Positions 18,926 through 27,438 of a stretch of DNA of 64,000 bases are shown in pieces. The notes under the pieces were generated by a model. That model saw nothing but the letters and a program-made list of their open reading frames with translations. It did not search any database and was not told where the DNA came from. The DNA lies in contig JAPTYK010000001.1 in assembly GCA_026913215.1 (NCBI GenBank), positions 2,604,001 through 2,668,000 of the forward strand. Reading direction: 5' to 3'. Position 1 is the stretch's first letter. Each line of letters opens with the position of its first letter. Source of the stretch: Streptomyces diastatochromogenes. Its GTDB lineage: Bacteria > Actinomycetota > Actinomycetes > Streptomycetales > Streptomycetaceae. A program made the translations under genes and the position numbers.

Positions 18926-20059
18926 CTACCCCGGTTCCGGCAGGACGCCCGGCCCGGCGCGGCGGCGTCCGGCGAGACGCCGCCGCCGGCCTCGGGGCGT
19001 CCGGCAGGTCCCGCCGCCTGCCGCGAAGGCTTCCGTCGGAGGCCCGCCGCCCCGCCCGGGGCGTCCGGCGGGTCCCGTTGCCCGCCCGGCGGCGGGCGGC
19101 AGGGTCCCGTTGCCCGCCGCCAGTGCCGCGGCGATCTCCGTGGCGTCCGGCATGGCGGCGGAGCAGGCGAGGCGGCCCGCGACGATGGCGCCGGCGGCGT
19201 TGGCGTGGCGCAGGACCGTGGGGAGGTCCTGTCCGGCGAGGAGGCCGTGGACGAGGGCCCCGCCGAACGCGTCGCCCGCGCCGAGCCCGTTGACGACCTC
19301 GACCGGCAGCGGCGGCACTTCGGCGCGGGTCCCGTCGGCGGCGAGCGCGAGGACGCCCGCGGGCCCTGTTTGACGACGGCGAGCCGGACCGCGCCGGTCG
19401 CGAGGAGGGCGCGGGCGGCGGCCTCCGGCTCCCGTTCCCCGGTGGCGACCCGGCACTCGTCGAGGTTGCCGACGGCGACGGTCGCGTGCCGCAGCGCCTC
19501 GGCGTAGGAGGGCGGGCCGCCGCCGGGTCCGTCCAGAACATCGGCCGCCAGTCCAGGTCGAGGACGGTCACCTCCCGGCCGGAGCGGGCCCGCAGCGCCT
19601 CCAGGGTGGCGGTGCGGCTGGGTTCGGCGCACAGGCCGGTGCCGGTCGCCCAGAAGACCCGGGCGGCGCGGATCGCGTCGAGGTCCAGCTCCTCCGGCCG
19701 GATCTCCAGGTCGGGGCCTGCGGGCGGCGGTAGAAGTAGAGCGGGAAGTCGTCGGGCGGGAAGAGCGCGCAGAAGGTGACGGGGGTGGGGTACGCCTCGA
19801 CCTCGGTGACCCAGCGGTCGTCCACGTCGAAGCCCTTGAGCTCGCGGCGCAGATAGCAGCCGAAGGGGTCGGCGCCGGTGCGGGAGACCAGCGCGGTGCG
19901 GCGGCCGAGGCGGGCGGCGGCGACGGCCACGTTCGCCGGGGAGCCGCCGAGGAACTTGCGGAAGGTCTCGACCCGGTCGAGCCCGACGCCGGTCTGGAGC
20001 GGGTACAGGTCCACGCCGAGGCGCCCCATGGCGATCAGCTCGTACGGCTCCGTCTCCAC
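18926..20059 (-). CDS. iolC: 5-dehydro-2-deoxygluconokinase IolC (frameshifted)
   Basis: PfkB-family sugar kinase of the inositol pathway. It begins METEPYELIAMGRLGVDLYP, then KFLGGSPANVAVAAARLGRR, and has the PfkB anion-hole/catalytic motif NGLGAGDAFGGALVHGLL. Frame breaks lie near 19715, 19515 and 19360. After AAALAAGNGTLPPAAG the C-terminus becomes Gly/Pro/Arg-rich and overlaps a 17-bp direct repeat, so the true stop is uncertain and may be up to 150 bp earlier than written. First gene of the leftward iol operon. Confidence 0.88.
19070..19118. repeat. 17-bp direct repeat in the iolC tail
   Basis: GGGTCCCGTTGCCCGCC occurs at 19070-19086 and again at 19102-19118, with GC-rich filler between. 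It lies in the low-complexity 3' end of iolC and is probably a local slippage duplication. Confidence 0.8.
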
Positions 20060-20145
20060 GCGCCACCTCTCGGTCGGGACAGGCCCCGGCCCGCCGTCGG
20101 CTCCGTCCCCAGGTCTAGTCGTCCGCCGGGAGGCGTGTCAACGAT

Positions 20146-20157
20146 ATGTCCGGACAT
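20146..20157. promoter_or_regulatory. Palindromic operator between iolC and the IolE-like gene
   Basis: ATGTCCGGACAT is a perfect 12-bp palindrome in the 147-bp divergent gap. A second half-match, TCCGGAC, follows directly. A GntR-type repressor of inositol genes is a plausible partner by analogy with known IolR proteins; no such gene is in the window. Confidence 0.45.
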
Positions 20158-20206
20158 CCGGACGACTGCTTGACGCTGCTCTCGGACCCCGGTCAAGGTG
20201 GCAGGC

Positions 20207-21130
20207 ATGACGAAGCCGTCGCCGCAGCCCTCGTCCCCGCGGTCCCGCATCCGGATCGGCTCCGCCCCGGACTCCTGGGGGGTGTGGTTCCCCGACGATC
20301 CCCGGCAGGTGCCGTGGCAGCGCTTCCTCGACGAGGTGTCGGGGGCCGGTTACGAGTGGATCGAGCTCGGTCCGTACGGCTATCTGCCCACCGATCCGGG
20401 CGTCCTCGCGGAGGAGACCGCGCGGCGCGGCCTGCGGGTCTCGGCGGGGACGGTCTTCACGGGGCTCCACCGGGGCCCGGACGTCTGGGACCGGACCTGG
20501 GCGCACGTCGCGGAGAACGCCGCCCTCGCCCAGGCGATGGGCGCGGAGCACCTCGTCGTCATCCCGTCGTTCTGGCGGGACGACCGGACGGGCGAGGTCC
20601 TGGAGGACGCCGTGCTCACCGCCGGGCAGTGGCGGGACCTGACCGGGCTGACGGAGCGTCTGGGCCGGGAGGTGCGCGAGCGGTACGGGCTGCGGATCGT
20701 GGTCCATCCGCACGCCGACACCCATCTCGACGGCGAGGAGAGCGTGACGCGCTTCCTCGACGCCACCGACCCGGACGCGGTCGCGCTCTGCCTGGACACC
20801 GGGCACTACGCGTACGCCGGCGGGGACAGCGTCAAGCTGATCGAGACGTACGGGGAGCGGATCGGCTACCTCCACCTCAAGCAGGTCGACCCGGAGGTCC
20901 TGGCCGGGGTGGTGGCCGAGGGGGTGCCGTTCGGTCCGGCGGTGGCGCGGGGCGTGATGTGCGAGCCGCCGTCCGGGGTGCCCGCGCTGGAACCGGTGCT
21001 CGCCGCCGCGTCGGCCCTGGACGCGGACCTGTTCGCGATCGTCGAGCAGGACATGTACCCGTGCGAGCCGGACGTCCCCTACCCGATCGCCCTGCGGACC
21101 CGGCGTTTTCTCCGCTCGTGCGGCGTGTGA
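20207..21130 (+). CDS. IolE/IolI-like sugar isomerase/dehydratase (TIM barrel)
   Basis: Intact 307-aa AP-endonuclease-family TIM barrel, the fold of inosose dehydratase IolE and inosose isomerase IolI. Motifs: IGSAPDSWGVWFPDDP, YEWIELGPYGYLP, VVIPSFWRDD, metal-binding HPHADTH and CLDTGHYAYAGGDS, then YLHLKQVD. The ATG at 20207 follows AAGGTGGCAGG. It is divergent from iolC and shares its operator gap, so it most likely performs the inosose step of the same pathway. I cannot separate IolE from IolI activity by sequence alone. Confidence 0.85.
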   Translation: MTKPSPQPSSPRSRIRIGSAPDSWGVWFPDDPRQVPWQRFLDEVSGAGYEWIELGPYGYLPTDPGVLAEETARRGLRVSAGTVFTGLHRGPDVWDRTWAHVAENAALAQAMGAEHLVVIPSFWRDDRTGEVLEDAVLTAGQWRDLTGLTERLGREVRERYGLRIVVHPHADTHLDGEESVTRFLDATDPDAVALCLDTGHYAYAGGDSVKLIETYGERIGYLHLKQVDPEVLAGVVAEGVPFGPAVARGVMCEPPSGVPALEPVLAAASALDADLFAIVEQDMYPCEPDVPYPIALRTRRFLRSCGV

Positions 21131-21146
21131 GCGGCGCATACCGCTC
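21129..21146 (+). terminator. Small hairpin at the end of the IolE-like gene
   Basis: GAGCGG-CGCATA-CCGCTC begins at the stop codon. A 6-bp stem without a T tract, so a weak terminator at best. Confidence 0.35.
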
Positions 21147-21385
21147 TGACCAGGGGTGACGCACGCGGACACACCGGCGGGCGCCTGTGCCGTTTCCGTC
21201 ACGCGGGTCCCTTCCCCGTCACGCTTGTCACCATTACGCGGCTTTCGCGTCACAGGCGTTCGACAGCCGCTCTCCTCCTGTCGGAAGCCGCGTTGCACCG
21301 GGCACAGGCTGATCAACCGCCCGCCCGCAGCGCCCCCGAACGGCACTCCCGCCACCGCTGCGCGGCGCGCAGGGAGGTACCAGGC

Positions 21386-21583
21386 ATGACGGACAGAAGG
21401 CTCTGGACGTACAAGGACATCGCCGCACACATCCGCGTGCAGCCCGACACGGTCCGCTCCTACCGGAAGCACGGACTCCTTCCGGCCCCCGACCACGTGG
21501 AGTCCGGCAAGCCCTACTGGTACGCGGACACGATCCGCGCCTGGGTCGCCAGCCGTCCGGGCAACCGGGCCCGCCGCGACTGA
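21386..21583 (+). CDS. Small MerR/AlpA-like helix-turn-helix protein
   Basis: A 65-aa protein with one winged HTH: MTDRRLWTYKDIAAHIRVQP, then DTVRSYRKHGLLPAPDHVES and WYADTIRAWVASRPG. This resembles the DNA-binding half of MerR proteins and phage excisionase/AlpA regulators. GGGAGG lies 8 bp before the ATG. It stands alone, with a 255-bp upstream gap and a strong terminator downstream. No integrase is near it, so an excisionase role is not supported; a small chromosomal regulator is more likely. Confidence 0.75.
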   Translation: MTDRRLWTYKDIAAHIRVQPDTVRSYRKHGLLPAPDHVESGKPYWYADTIRAWVASRPGNRARRD

Positions 21584-21600
21584 GCCGGCGGCCCGGACGA

Positions 21601-21638
21601 GGACGCCGGGCCCCGGAACGTTCCGGGGCCCGGCGTCC
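21601..21638. terminator. 38-bp perfect palindrome between convergent genes
   Basis: Two 19-bp arms beginning GGACGCCGGGCCCCGGAAC are exactly complementary, centred on AACGTT, with no loop bases unpaired in the DNA. It lies between the HTH gene and the convergent repeat-protein gene and is the obvious bidirectional terminator. Confidence 0.85.
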
Positions 21639-21662
21639 TGCCGTGGGGGATCCGGGGGAGGC

Positions 21663-22979
21663 TCAGAACATCAGGTCGTAGATGTTCCAGCCGAGGCCGA
21701 CCGGCGTGCGGGTCGGCGAGGGGACCTGGACGCCGTTCTTGATCACGCTCTGGTAGAGCCAGAGCTTGCCCGTCCTGTCGCGGGCGACGAGGTCCGGCTC
21801 GCGGTCCCCGACGACGTCGCGCAGGGTGGTGATCGAGGTGTACGCGTTCCAGCCGGCGCCCACCCGCACGCGCCGGTGGTAGAGCCGGGTCGGCTCGCCG
21901 ATGACGCCGTCGTACTTCCACAGCACGCCGCTCGTGTCACGGGCGACGGCGCCCCAGCCGAGCTGGTTCAGGGTGGTGTAGATGTTCCAGCCGGCGCCCT
22001 CGCGCAGGCGCGAGTCGATGGAGAAGGGCTCGCTGTCCCGGTTCCAGGCGTGGAACCAGAGGACCCCGGCCTTGTCGCGGGCCACGAGTTCTCCCCGGGG
22101 GCTCACGGTGAAGGCCGTGTAGATGTTCCAGCCGCCGCCGAGGCGGACGCGGGGGGCGAAGGGGGCGTCGGGGTTTCCGGTGCCCTTGTAGTACCAGAGG
22201 ACACCGGCCTTGTCGCGGGCCACGAGGTCGCCCTGCCCGGCCGCGGTGACGTGGCTGAGCGGCACGATCGCGGTGTACACGTTCCAGCCGCCGCCGATCT
22301 TCTTGCGCGGCCTGAACGGCCTGTCGACGCGGCTCGTGCCCTCGTACCGCCAGAGGACGCCGGCCTTGTCCCGGGCGTGGACGACACCCATCGTCTCCGG
22401 GTCCGGCAGGACCCCGGCGACGAAGTCGAGCCCGGCCTTGCCCTGGGCGACGACGGCGCCCGCGGAGTCCCGCAGCGTGGCGGGCGCGTCGAGGGAACCG
22501 AGCCAGCTCTGCTGCGAGGAGGTGTCGATCGTGACCGCGTAGGTGAGCGTGGTCGCCGCCTGGGCGACCGGGAGGATCAGCCGCACCGAGTGCGGGTAGT
22601 CGATGCCGTCGGCCTGCGGCGCGTCCCACTCGCAGACCGCGAACGCCCCGCCGTTCACCGAGCAGGTGGAGTGCAGCGCGACGGCCAGCCGGCGCGGGTT
22701 GGGCCCCGCGGGCGGGTAGTTCACGACGGGCAGGCCGATGTCCGCGTTCACCGGTCCGGTGACCCCGGCCGGCAGGGTGACCTTGAGCCGCAGCGTCACC
22801 GGCCCCTCGCCGCCCGCAGGAACCTTCAGTCGGCCCCCTTCCTGGACGACCGTCCCCACCTCCTCCACCGCTGCCGCCGACGTGGCGGGAGCGGCCATCG
22901 CCACTCCCCCGAGCGCCGCCGGTGCGACCCCGGCGAACAGGACCGCCGCCAGTGCCAGAGCCGTGCGTGTACGTCTCAT
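21663..22979 (-). CDS. Secreted repeat protein A (tachylectin-like beta-propeller repeats)
   Basis: Intact 438-aa exported protein. The signal peptide is TRTALALAAVLFAGVAPAAL ending near AMAAPA. Residues 40-185 form a beta-sandwich-like domain (GRLKVPAGGEGPVTLRLKV). Then five repeats of about 48 residues follow, each with a (V/L)(H/V)ARD..GVLW core and ending GGGWN(V/I)YTA, the last closing with GLGWNIYDLMF. Such repeats resemble the blades of tachylectin-2/VCBS-type propellers and suggest carbohydrate or cell-wall binding; this is inference. It follows gene B by 11 bp and shares most of its sequence with it. Confidence 0.8.
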   Translation of the reverse strand: MRRTRTALALAAVLFAGVAPAALGGVAMAAPATSAAAVEEVGTVVQEGGRLKVPAGGEGPVTLRLKVTLPAGVTGPVNADIGLPVVNYPPAGPNPRRLAVALHSTCSVNGGAFAVCEWDAPQADGIDYPHSVRLILPVAQAATTLTYAVTIDTSSQQSWLGSLDAPATLRDSAGAVVAQGKAGLDFVAGVLPDPETMGVVHARDKAGVLWRYEGTSRVDRPFRPRKKIGGGWNVYTAIVPLSHVTAAGQGDLVARDKAGVLWYYKGTGNPDAPFAPRVRLGGGWNIYTAFTVSPRGELVARDKAGVLWFHAWNRDSEPFSIDSRLREGAGWNIYTTLNQLGWGAVARDTSGVLWKYDGVIGEPTRLYHRRVRVGAGWNAYTSITTLRDVVGDREPDLVARDRTGKLWLYQSVIKNGVQVPSPTRTPVGLGWNIYDLMF

Positions 22980-22990
22980 GAGAAACCCCC

Positions 22991-24274
22991 TCAGAAGATC
23001 AGGTCGTAGATGTTCCAGCCGGGCCCGACCGGTGTACGGGCCGGGCCGGGCACCAGGGCGCCGCTCTTGATCACGCCCTGGTACAGCCAGAGGTGGCCGG
23101 ACTTGTCCCGGGCGACGACGTCCGGATAGCTGCGCCGGCCCAGGTCCACGGTGCCGGCGAAGGCCGTGTACGCGTTCCAGCCGGCGCCGACCCGGAGGCG
23201 CGAGCGGAAGGGGTAGCCCTCGGGGTCTCCCCCGCTGCCGGTCTCGTCGTACTTCCACAGCACGCCGTCGGCGTCCCGGGCCAGGGGTCCGCCGCTGTAT
23301 CCCGTGAGGGCGTGGTAGACGTTCCAGCCGGCGCCGACCCTGCTCCGCGGGGTCAAGGGGGCGGAGCCGTGGTGGTTCCGCTCGTAGACCCACAGGACGC
23401 CGCTCCTGTCCCGGGCCACCAGGGAGCCGTTGGCCCGCCCGGCGAAGGCGGTGTAGATGTTCCAGCCGCCGCCGACCTTCACGCGGGGCGCGAAGGGAGC
23501 GTCGGCCTTCCCGGTGCCCTTGTAGTACCAGAGGACACCGGCCCTGTCCCGGGCCACGAGGTCGCCGGTGCCGTCCGCGAGGATCCCGGAGACCGGGACG
23601 ATCGCGGTGTACGCGTTCCAGCCGGCGCCGATCTTCTTGCGGGGCTTCAGCGGCTTGTCGAGGCGGCTGGTGCCCTCGTAGCGCCAGAGCACGCCGTTCC
23701 TGTCGCGGGCGTGCACGGCGCCGAGGCGGTTCGGCTCGGAGGTGCCGAGGACGAAGTCGAGTCCGGCCGCGCCCCGGGCGACCACCGCGCCCGTGGAGTC
23801 GGCCAGTTCCACGGGCGCGTCGAGGGAACCGAGCCACGCCTCGTCCGAGGAGGTGTCGATCGTGACCGCGTAGGCGAGGGTGGTCGCGGCCTCCGCGACG
23901 GGCAGCGTGAGCCGTACCGGGTACGGGTACTCCTCGCCGTCGATCCACGGCAGGTCCCAGGCGCAGGGCGCGAACGCCCCGCCGTCGACCGCGCAGGTGG
24001 AGCGCAGCGCCTCGGCCAGCCCGCGCGGGTAGTTCGTGACGGGGAGGGCCAGCCGGGCCCGCACCGGGCCGGTGACCCCGGCCGGCAGCGTGACCTTGAG
24101 CCGCAGCGTCACCGGCCCCTCCGTACCGGCCGGGACCGTGAGGCGGCCGCCCTCCTGGACGACCGTCCCCACCTCGGCCGCCGGGGCGGCGGCCGCCGGT
24201 CCGCCCAGGGCCTGCGGGGCGATCCCCGCGACGAGCGCCACCACCAGGAGCAGAGCCGTACGTGTGCGTGCCAC
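22991..24274 (-). CDS. Secreted repeat protein B (tandem paralogue of A)
   Basis: Intact 427-aa paralogue of the neighbouring gene, with the same plan. The signal peptide is MARTRTALLLVVALVAGIAP, the first domain contains GRLTVPAGTEGPVTLRLKV and the conserved YAVTIDTSSDEAWLGSLDAP, and five ARD-x-GVLW...GAGWN(A/I/V)Y repeats follow, ending PGWNIYDLIF. Two Cys pairs are conserved (STCAVDGG and APCAWD). It lies 18 bp after the MMPL transporter and could be co-transcribed with it. The function of both proteins is unknown. Confidence 0.8.
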   Translation of the reverse strand: MARTRTALLLVVALVAGIAPQALGGPAAAAPAAEVGTVVQEGGRLTVPAGTEGPVTLRLKVTLPAGVTGPVRARLALPVTNYPRGLAEALRSTCAVDGGAFAPCAWDLPWIDGEEYPYPVRLTLPVAEAATTLAYAVTIDTSSDEAWLGSLDAPVELADSTGAVVARGAAGLDFVLGTSEPNRLGAVHARDRNGVLWRYEGTSRLDKPLKPRKKIGAGWNAYTAIVPVSGILADGTGDLVARDRAGVLWYYKGTGKADAPFAPRVKVGGGWNIYTAFAGRANGSLVARDRSGVLWVYERNHHGSAPLTPRSRVGAGWNVYHALTGYSGGPLARDADGVLWKYDETGSGGDPEGYPFRSRLRVGAGWNAYTAFAGTVDLGRRSYPDVVARDKSGHLWLYQGVIKSGALVPGPARTPVGPGWNIYDLIF

Positions 24275-24292
24275 GAATCCCCCCGGGGGGTC

Positions 24293-26562
24293 TCAACCGC
24301 GTGGCGAGGTGGCTTCTCTCCACCTCCCGGACACCTCTTCGACATCCGGGGTCGGCGAAAGGTTGTGCTCGTCCGTCTCGCTGATGCCGAAGCGGTCGTG
24401 GAAGCGGCGCAGGGGGGCCGGGGCCCACCAGGTGAGGCGGCCGGTCAGTCTCATCACGGCGGGGACGAGGAGGCTGCGGACGACCGTCGCGTCCATGAGG
24501 ACGGCGAGGGCGACGCCGAGGCCGAGCATCTTGGTGTTGGTGACGCGGGAGGTGCCGATGGCGACCATGACGACGGCGAGGATCACGGCGGCGGCGGTGA
24601 TGAGGCCGCCGGTGCGGCTCAGTCCGAAGCGGACCGAGTGCTCGTGGTCGCCGGTGGCGTCGTACTCCTCCTTGATGCGGGAGAGCAGGAACACCCCGTA
24701 GTCCATGGAGAGTCCGAAGGCCACGCAGAACATGAGCACGGGCAGGGTGGTCTCGATGTCTCCGGTGGCGGTGAAGCCGAGGAGGCCGGCGAGGTGGCCG
24801 TCCTGGAAGACCCAGACGACGGCGCCGAACATGGCCGTGAGGCTGAGGGCGTTGAGGAGGACGGCCTGGACCGGGACGAGGACGCTGCCGGTGAGGAGGA
24901 AGACGAGGAGCAGGGTGACGAGGACGATGACGCCCGCCGCCCAGGGCAGTCGCTCGCCTATGGCGTCCTTGGAGTCGACGAGGACGGCGGCCGGTCCGGT
25001 GACGGAGGTCGCGAACGGCGCTTCGGCCGCGCGCAGTTCCCCGACGACCCGCTGGGCTTCGGGGCCGACGGTCTCGCCCTCGGGCACCACGGTGAAGTAG
25101 GCGGTGCCGGCGCCGGCGGTGACGGGCCCTCGACCCGGACGACGCCGTCGAGGGCGGCGATCCGCTCGCGGTAGTCGGCGTACCGCGCGGGGTGGTCGTC
25201 CCTTCGGCGAGGACGGTGACGGCGCCGCCCGGGTTGCCGGGAAGCCGTCCCTCAGGCGGTCCTGGACGACCCGGGAGGAGGAGGTGACGGGGAGCTGGCG
25301 GTCGTCGGCGGTGCCGAACCTGACACCGAGGAAGGGCGTCCCGAGGAGGACGAGCCCGGCGGTGGTGACGACGGCGAAGACGGGTGCCCGGCGCATCACC
25401 AGGGCGGCGGCCCGCGCCCAGCCGGCGCCGGTGGCCCCGCCGCGGTCCGCGCCGGCCGCCCGGCCGCGCCGGAGCAGGCGCCGCAGGTCGAGGGCGTTGA
25501 CCCGGTCGCCGAGCAGCACGAGGGCGGCCGGGAGCAGGGTGAGCGCGGCGGTGGCGGCGAGCAGGACGACGGCGATCCCGGCGTACGCGAAGGAGCGCAG
25601 GAAGTACTGCGGGAAGACCAGCATCGCGGCGAGCGAGACGGCGACGGTCAGGGCGGAGAAGAGCACGGTCCGCCCGGCCGTGCGCAGCGTGGCGCGGACG
25701 GCGGTGTGGGTGTCGGCGCCGGCGGCGAGCTCCTCGCGGTAGCGGCGGACGACGAACAGGGCGTAGTCGATGGCGAGTCCGAGTCCGAGGGCGGTCGTCA
25801 GGTTCTGCGCGAAGACGGAGACGTCGGTGAACTCGGTGATGCCGCGCAGGACGGCGTTCGTCCCGAGGATGGCGACGATGCCGACGCCGAGCGGCAGCAG
25901 GGCGGCGACGGCGCTGCCGAAGACCATGACGAGCAGGACGAGGGTGAGGGGCAGGGCGATGAGCTCGGCCCGCAGCAGGTCCTCCTGGATGATCGTCTGC
26001 ATCTCGTGCCGGACGGCGAGCCCGCCGCCGAGGGAGACCTCGACGGGGCCGTGGGTGCCCCGGTAGGCGGGGGCGATGCGGTCGAGGACGGCGGAGGCGT
26101 CCTTCTCGTCGCCGGCGATCCGGGCGGCGATCAGGGCCTGGCGGCCGTCCTCGGAGCGGAGGGCGGGCGAGCCGGTGGACCAGTAGGAGCCGACGCCGTC
26201 GACGCCCGGTTCGGCGTCGAGCCGCTCGGCGAGCCGCCGGGCCTCGGCGGCGACGGCGGGTCGTCGACGCGGGCGGTCCCGCCGGCGCCGGCGCTCCCGC
26301 CCTTTCCGGCGTCGACCAGCAGCAGCACGTTCGGCTGGGAGCCCGGGAACTGCTTCTCCAGGGCCCTGGTGGCGTACGTGGACTCGGCGGCCGGGTCCTC
26401 CCAGCCGCCGCTGCCCATGCGGTCCGCGACGCCGCCGCCCGCGAGGACGGCGAGCGCGGTGAGCACCAGGGCCACCAGGAGGGTGAGGCGCGGCCTGGCG
26501 GTCACGAACCGCGTCCATCCCCCGCCGGACCCGCCGGACGCTGTTTTCTTGACTTCGGCCAT
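24293..26562 (-). CDS. MMPL/RND-family membrane transporter (frameshifted)
   Basis: About 740 aa with the duplicated MMPL architecture: twelve predicted helices, two large external loops and two copies of the proton-relay motif (GLGLAIDYALFVVRRYREE and AFGLSMDYGVFLLSRIKEEY). Single-base losses break the frame near 26262 and, in the second loop, near 25245, 25200 and 25125. Family members export lipids or drugs. It is divergent from a TetR gene with two operator copies in the 167-bp gap, so it is probably the repressor's target. Confidence 0.92.
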
Positions 26563-26642
26563 GCCCCGGTGTCCCCTTCACCTGACCCGTGCGCACACGC
26601 TTCCCGGCAGGTCGCATGGGTCGCCCATTGCCATAGACTGGC

Positions 26643-26666
26643 AAACACGAGTGATCACTCGCGTTT
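26643..26666. promoter_or_regulatory. TetR operator, site 1
   Basis: A 24-bp palindrome with one mismatched pair, built on the perfect core CGAGTGATCACTCG (26648-26661) and flanked by AAAC and GTTT. It lies midway between the divergent MMPL and tetR starts. Confidence 0.8.
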
Positions 26667-26671
26667 CTCAA

Positions 26672-26695
26672 GAATGCGAGCGACCTCTCGTGTTT
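26672..26695. promoter_or_regulatory. TetR operator, site 2
   Basis: On the minus strand this site reads AAACACGAGAGGTCGCTCGC followed by ATTC. It matches site 1 in the half-site CAAACACGAG and in the second CTCGC, and sits 29 bp (about three helical turns) from it. It lies 35 bp before the tetR start. Confidence 0.7.
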
Positions 26696-26729
26696 GTCAA
26701 ACGTGTGTCGAGGAGCCCTGGGGACAGCC

Positions 26730-27383
26730 ATGTCCGAAGACGTGTCCGAAGAATCGAAACCGCGCCGCCGCCAGGCGCGCGGCGAGCGCCGCATCGCGCA
26801 GCTGCTCCAGGCCGCCGCGAACGTCTTCTGCACGTACGGGTACACGGCGACCAGTACCAACGCGATCGCCCGGGAGGCGAGCGTGTCGCCCGGCACGCTC
26901 TACCAGTACTTCCCGAACAAGGAGGCCATCGCGATCGAGCTCGGCGAGCGCCTCCTGCACGAGATGCGCGAGGCCCACGGCCAGGCGTTCACCCCGGGGA
27001 ACCTCGCCCTGCCGCTGCCCGAGCTGCTCGACGTCGTCGTCGACCCGATGATCGAGTTCAACTGCGAGAACCCGGTCTTCCTCGCCCTGATGCACGGCTC
27101 CGAGGTGCCCGGCCGGATCGCCGAGGAGCACGACGCCCTGCACGCCAACCTGCTGACCTCGGTACGGGACGTGATCGCGCACTTCGCGCCCACCCTGTCG
27201 CCCGAGGAGCGCGCCCGGATCGCCGACATGACCTTCGCGATCTTCAAGGGCGGTCTGGGCCTGGTCCTGGCCGCCCCCGAGGGCGCCGAGCGGGACGCGA
27301 CCATCGCCGAACTGAAGACGGTCCTCCTCCGCTACCTCTCCCCACTGGTCGACGGGACGGTCACCACGACTCCGACCCGCTGA
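26730..27383 (+). CDS. TetR-family repressor
   Basis: Intact 217-aa TetR regulator. The N-terminal HTH is RIAQLLQAAANVFCTYGYTA, TSTNAIAREASVSPGTLYQY, FPNKEAIAIEL. The C-terminal ligand domain is Leu-rich and gives no clue to the ligand. The ATG at 26730 is preceded by GAGGAGCC. It probably represses both itself and the divergent MMPL transporter through the two sites in the gap. Its last codons (DGTVTTTPTR) fall inside the first unit of a 39-bp tandem repeat. Confidence 0.92.
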   Translation: MSEDVSEESKPRRRQARGERRIAQLLQAAANVFCTYGYTATSTNAIAREASVSPGTLYQYFPNKEAIAIELGERLLHEMREAHGQAFTPGNLALPLPELLDVVVDPMIEFNCENPVFLALMHGSEVPGRIAEEHDALHANLLTSVRDVIAHFAPTLSPEERARIADMTFAIFKGGLGLVLAAPEGAERDATIAELKTVLLRYLSPLVDGTVTTTPTR

Positions 27384-27438
27384 CCGGCTCCGGGGACGGT
27401 CACCACGACTCCGACCCGCCGACCGACTCCGGGGACGG
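27354..27438. repeat. 39-bp tandem repeat across two convergent gene ends
   Basis: Copies at 27354-27392 and 27393-27431, each starting GGGACGGTCACCACGACTCC, followed by a 7-bp partial third copy. They differ at two positions. The unit covers the tetR stop and the antiporter stop, so one duplication shaped both C-termini. Confidence 0.9.

Noticed and set aside
21386..21583. Phage excisionase next to an integration site
   Set aside because: No integrase, tRNA gene or att-like duplication is near it; only the HTH fold is supported.
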